Positions 6,654-7,309 of a DNA stretch of 7,309 bases are shown one piece after another. How positions within the stretch are numbered: position 1 is the stretch's first letter; every line of letters begins with the position of its first letter. The notes under the pieces are model-generated. The model made no database searches and was not told the DNA's origin. It worked only from the letters and a program-made list of their open reading frames with translations. This stretch comes from Prevotella sp. (GTDB lineage Bacteria > Bacteroidota > Bacteroidia > Bacteroidales > Dysgonomonadaceae): positions 1-7,309 of the forward strand of contig JAISES010000007.1 in the NCBI GenBank assembly GCA_031263965.1, given 5' to 3'. The position numbers and the translations under genes are program-made.

Positions 6654-6767
6654 TGTCATTCCGTGCCTGACACGGAATCTCCAAAAAAAATAATTACTGT
6701 TTATCAGTGGATTGCGGGTCAAGCCCGCAATGACAATCAGTGTAAAAAGGGCTTTTGAGACAGCCCC
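6654..6767. repeat. Second hairpin-bearing repeat element, related to the upstream palindrome
   Basis: Terminal words TGTCATT (6654-6660) and AATGACA (6729-6735) are complementary. Inside are two independent perfect 8-bp hairpins with five-base loops: ATTCCGTG/CACGGAAT (6658-6665 with 6671-6678) and ATTGCGGG/CCCGCAAT (6711-6718 with 6724-6731). To the right, 6749-6767 reads on the minus strand as GGGGCTGTCTCAAAAGCCC, similar to the left outer arm of the 5366-5489 element (GGTGTGTCAAAAGAT). Both elements share the outer TC/GTCAAAAG word and an inner GTCATT-x-CG word, so they are probably members of one dispersed family. The matching left outer arm is absent here, where the aldo/keto reductase remnant abuts. 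There is no coding sequence inside. Confidence 0.7.
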
Positions 6768-6777
6768 ATGACATGGG

Positions 6778-7095
6778 TTCACCCCTACGACAGCGAATTA
6801 CGAATAAACAATAGAGTTTGTCTTTAATGGAACATTATATGCTTCATCTTTAATCTCACAGAAGTTTGGTTTGTAAGTTAAACTAAATTTTGAGTATATA
6901 ATAATCTATTCTATATCAATGCTTAATGTTTATCGCATGGAAGATTAGAAACCTGAATAGAAAAGTCTTTTTGGTGGTAGCTGAATTAATATATGCGAAT
7001 TTAACAATTATCTTTACAAACGGTAAATAAATTATATAATATTATGATCTTTTACGGAAAACCCCTGGTTTTTGCTTCAGTTTGTTTGCGATTAG
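6778..7095. other. AT-rich intergenic stretch without recognisable genes
   Basis: About 320 bases with many stop codons in all forward frames and no open frame longer than a few dozen codons that reads like a protein. There is no tRNA-like cloverleaf, no repeated array and no good TAnnTTTG box. The only local structure noted is a weak 6-bp hairpin, AAAACC/GGTTTT, at 7058-7072. The surroundings (gene scraps, palindromic repeats, a transposase start) suggest decayed mobile-element debris. Confidence 0.5.
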
Positions 7096-7200
7096 AAGTT
7101 ATTCAAAGATGAACAGGGTATTATTCAACCGGAGCGTATCCAGGGATGCGGCATAGACGTATAGGTGTTGGCGTTGTGTAATATCAGATATATAATAAGT
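7096..7200 (+). pseudogene. Possible N-terminal scrap of an IS110-type transposase
   Basis: The frame starting at 7096 reads KLFKDEQGIIQPERIQGCGIDV and then a TAG at 7162, followed in the same frame by VLALCN. The piece RIQGCGIDV plus VLALC resembles the beginning of IS110-family transposases, where a GIDVHK-x-VLxxxI segment carries the first catalytic aspartate of the DEDD site. The HK positions are replaced by the stop, and nothing transposase-like follows, so if the reading is right this is a dead fragment. The match covers fewer than 20 residues and could be chance. Confidence 0.3.
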
Positions 7201-7212
7201 ATGTCATCAAAA

Positions 7213-7238
7213 TTGTTTTATATTATTTTGTATCTTTG
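7213..7238 (+). promoter_or_regulatory. Bacteroidetes-type promoter candidate before the transposase start
   Basis: TATCTTTG at 7231-7238 is an exact match to the Bacteroidetes -7 consensus TAnnTTTG. A TTG at 7213-7215 is a partial candidate for the -33 TTTG box, with shorter than ideal spacing. The -7 box ends five bases before the ATG at 7244, so a transcript from it would be nearly leaderless. Confidence 0.45.
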
Positions 7239-7243
7239 CATGC

Positions 7244-7309
7244 ATGGGCAGAGTCAATACACCACAACTTTCAGGCAGGGAGCGTTTGGTCTTAGAGCAG
7301 GGTTTCAAG
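7244..7309 (+). CDS. Probable IS630-type transposase / helix-turn-helix protein, N-terminus only (runs off window)
   Basis: ATG at 7244 opens a frame that stays open for 22 codons to the window end: MGRVNTPQLSGRERLVLEQG followed by FK. This opening (MGR-x-x-T-P-x-L-S-x-x-E/Q-R-x-x-L-E-x-G-x-K) resembles the start of IS630-family transposases and their stand-alone N-terminal helix-turn-helix halves in Bacteroidetes, where the segment leads into the DNA-binding domain. The catalytic DDE domain would lie beyond the edge, so completeness cannot be judged. An overlapping ATG at 7240 in another frame gives no recognisable protein. The left inverted repeat of the insertion sequence could not be located with confidence; it should lie between about 7150 and 7230. 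Confidence 0.5.
   Translation, partial: MGRVNTPQLSGRERLVLEQGFK

Noticed and set aside
5366..6767. CRISPR array or composite transposon formed by the two palindromic elements
   Set aside because: There are only two non-identical copies with a real gene between them, no regular spacers, and no transposase linked to either element.
7058..7072. AAAACC/GGTTTT hairpin as a terminator
   Set aside because: The stem is only 6 bp, is not followed by a T run and has no gene upstream to terminate.

Overview
The window looks like a piece of a Bacteroidales chromosome (Bacteroides/Dysgonomonas-like; genus not resolvable by eye). The base composition is moderately AT-rich and Shine-Dalgarno sequences are weak or absent. 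One TAnnTTTG-type -7 box is visible, and the gene content is typical of that order: DoxX, Tat-tagged Gfo/Idh/MocA proteins, a DUF1080 lipoprotein, and IS110/IS630-type insertion-sequence fragments. All recognisable genes lie on the + strand.

Positions 1-5349 hold a five-gene, same-strand cluster: the C-terminal end of a DoxX-family membrane protein, two Gfo/Idh/MocA oxidoreductases with twin-arginine motifs, a DUF1080 (3-keto-disaccharide hydrolase family) lipoprotein, and an exported TIM-barrel sugar isomerase/epimerase-like protein. The content and order resemble, from memory, the Bacteroides thetaiotaomicron BT2159-BT2156 operon, which activates plant glucosinolates. They also fit the broader non-hydrolytic route of glycoside cleavage: oxidation to a 3-keto-glycoside, elimination of the aglycone, hydration, and re-reduction. 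Every complete protein in the cluster carries an export signal, so the chemistry is inferred to run in the periplasm or on the envelope. A 15-bp perfect hairpin with a T tract separates the DUF1080 gene from the TIM-barrel gene and may tune the last gene's expression.

Positions 5350-6473 hold a large nested palindrome (three pairs of complementary arms over 124 bp) followed by an ApbE-type FAD:protein FMN transferase that lacks the usual signal peptide.

Positions 6474-7309 are a decayed, mobile-element-rich stretch. They contain a frameshifted C-terminal scrap of an aldo/keto reductase, a second hairpin element related to the first, an AT-rich segment with no recognisable gene, a possible scrap of an IS110-type transposase, and, at the right edge, a -7 promoter box running into the first 22 codons of a probable IS630-type transposase. 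The best biological story is the keto-glycoside cluster. It appears to be a homologue of a known system rather than a new one, but its substrate, its DoxX partner and the internal hairpin are open questions.
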